DNA from: Rotaria socialis
Taxonomy: Eukaryota > Rotifera > Eurotatoria > Philodinida > Philodinidae
NCBI GenBank assembly: GCA_905331475.1
Contig: CAJNYU010001442.1
Coordinates: 248,001-312,000 of the forward strand
DNA: 64,000 nt
Direction: 5' to 3'
Shown one piece after another: positions 62,663-64,000 of this stretch. Each line of letters starts with the position of its first letter. Within the stretch, counting starts at the first letter, position 1. The notes under the pieces were generated by a model that was given only the letters and a program-made list of their open reading frames with translations, ran no database searches and was not told the DNA's origin. A program made the position numbers and the translations under genes.

Positions 62663-64000
<1,338 letters not shown>

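Overview
The window looks like AT-rich genomic DNA from a small animal, most likely a bdelloid rotifer. Genes are broken into many short exons by GT-AG introns, mostly 45-75 bp long, and the encoded proteins are metazoan (innexin, intersectin, Eyes absent, LIM-type kinase). The bdelloid call is an inference. It rests on two ADP-ribosyltransferase (ART) loci of types that are expanded in bdelloids (a membrane-anchored arginine ART and a broken ART-TPR gene), on acceptor-like TTTTAG sites just before many start codons (spliced-leader trans-splicing is known in bdelloids), and on a short tract of the bdelloid telomere-type repeat. All gene models were built by hand from the sequence. In every complete model the exon phases close exactly.

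Layout. 1-7.7 kb is gene-poor: two arrays of a 93-bp tandem repeat, a transposase C-terminal remnant and two short inverted-repeat elements. 7.8-12.6 kb holds NOP2 (rRNA cytosine methyltransferase) followed after only 90 bp by an innexin, both plus strand. 13.4-23.8 kb is one large plus-strand gene, a full long-form intersectin (2 EH, coiled coil, 5 SH3, DH, PH, C2). 25.7-26.5 kb is a minus-strand ecto-ART that seems to lack its N-terminal part. 26.5-40.6 kb is a gene desert with a 100-N gap, a probable Mutator-like non-autonomous element with target-site duplication, and other repeats. 40.6-43.5 kb is the 3' part of Eyes absent (plus). 44.7-46.3 kb is a minus-strand ART-TPR pseudogene. 48.2-49.1 kb is ornithine decarboxylase antizyme (minus) with a readable +1 frameshift site. 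50.0-52.7 kb is a LIMK-like kinase without LIM or PDZ domains (minus). 54.1-54.8 kb is the GINS subunit SLD5 (plus), and 55.8-58.6 kb is a PC-esterase family protein (PCED1-like, plus). 58.8-60.5 kb is OXA1L (minus), 61.0-61.4 kb is MRPS33 (minus), and 62.7 kb to the right edge is the 5' part of PDHB (plus, cut by the window).

Function. There is no operon-like pathway. The last three genes (OXA1L, MRPS33, PDHB) all encode mitochondrial proteins. NOP2 and SLD5 are core nucleolar and replication genes. Intersectin and the LIMK-like kinase act in endocytosis and actin control. Several assembly problems are visible: Ns at 900, 19719 and 29602-29701, an 88-bp perfect duplication beside a poly-C run, and a poly-G/poly-C run next to an Eyes absent donor site.
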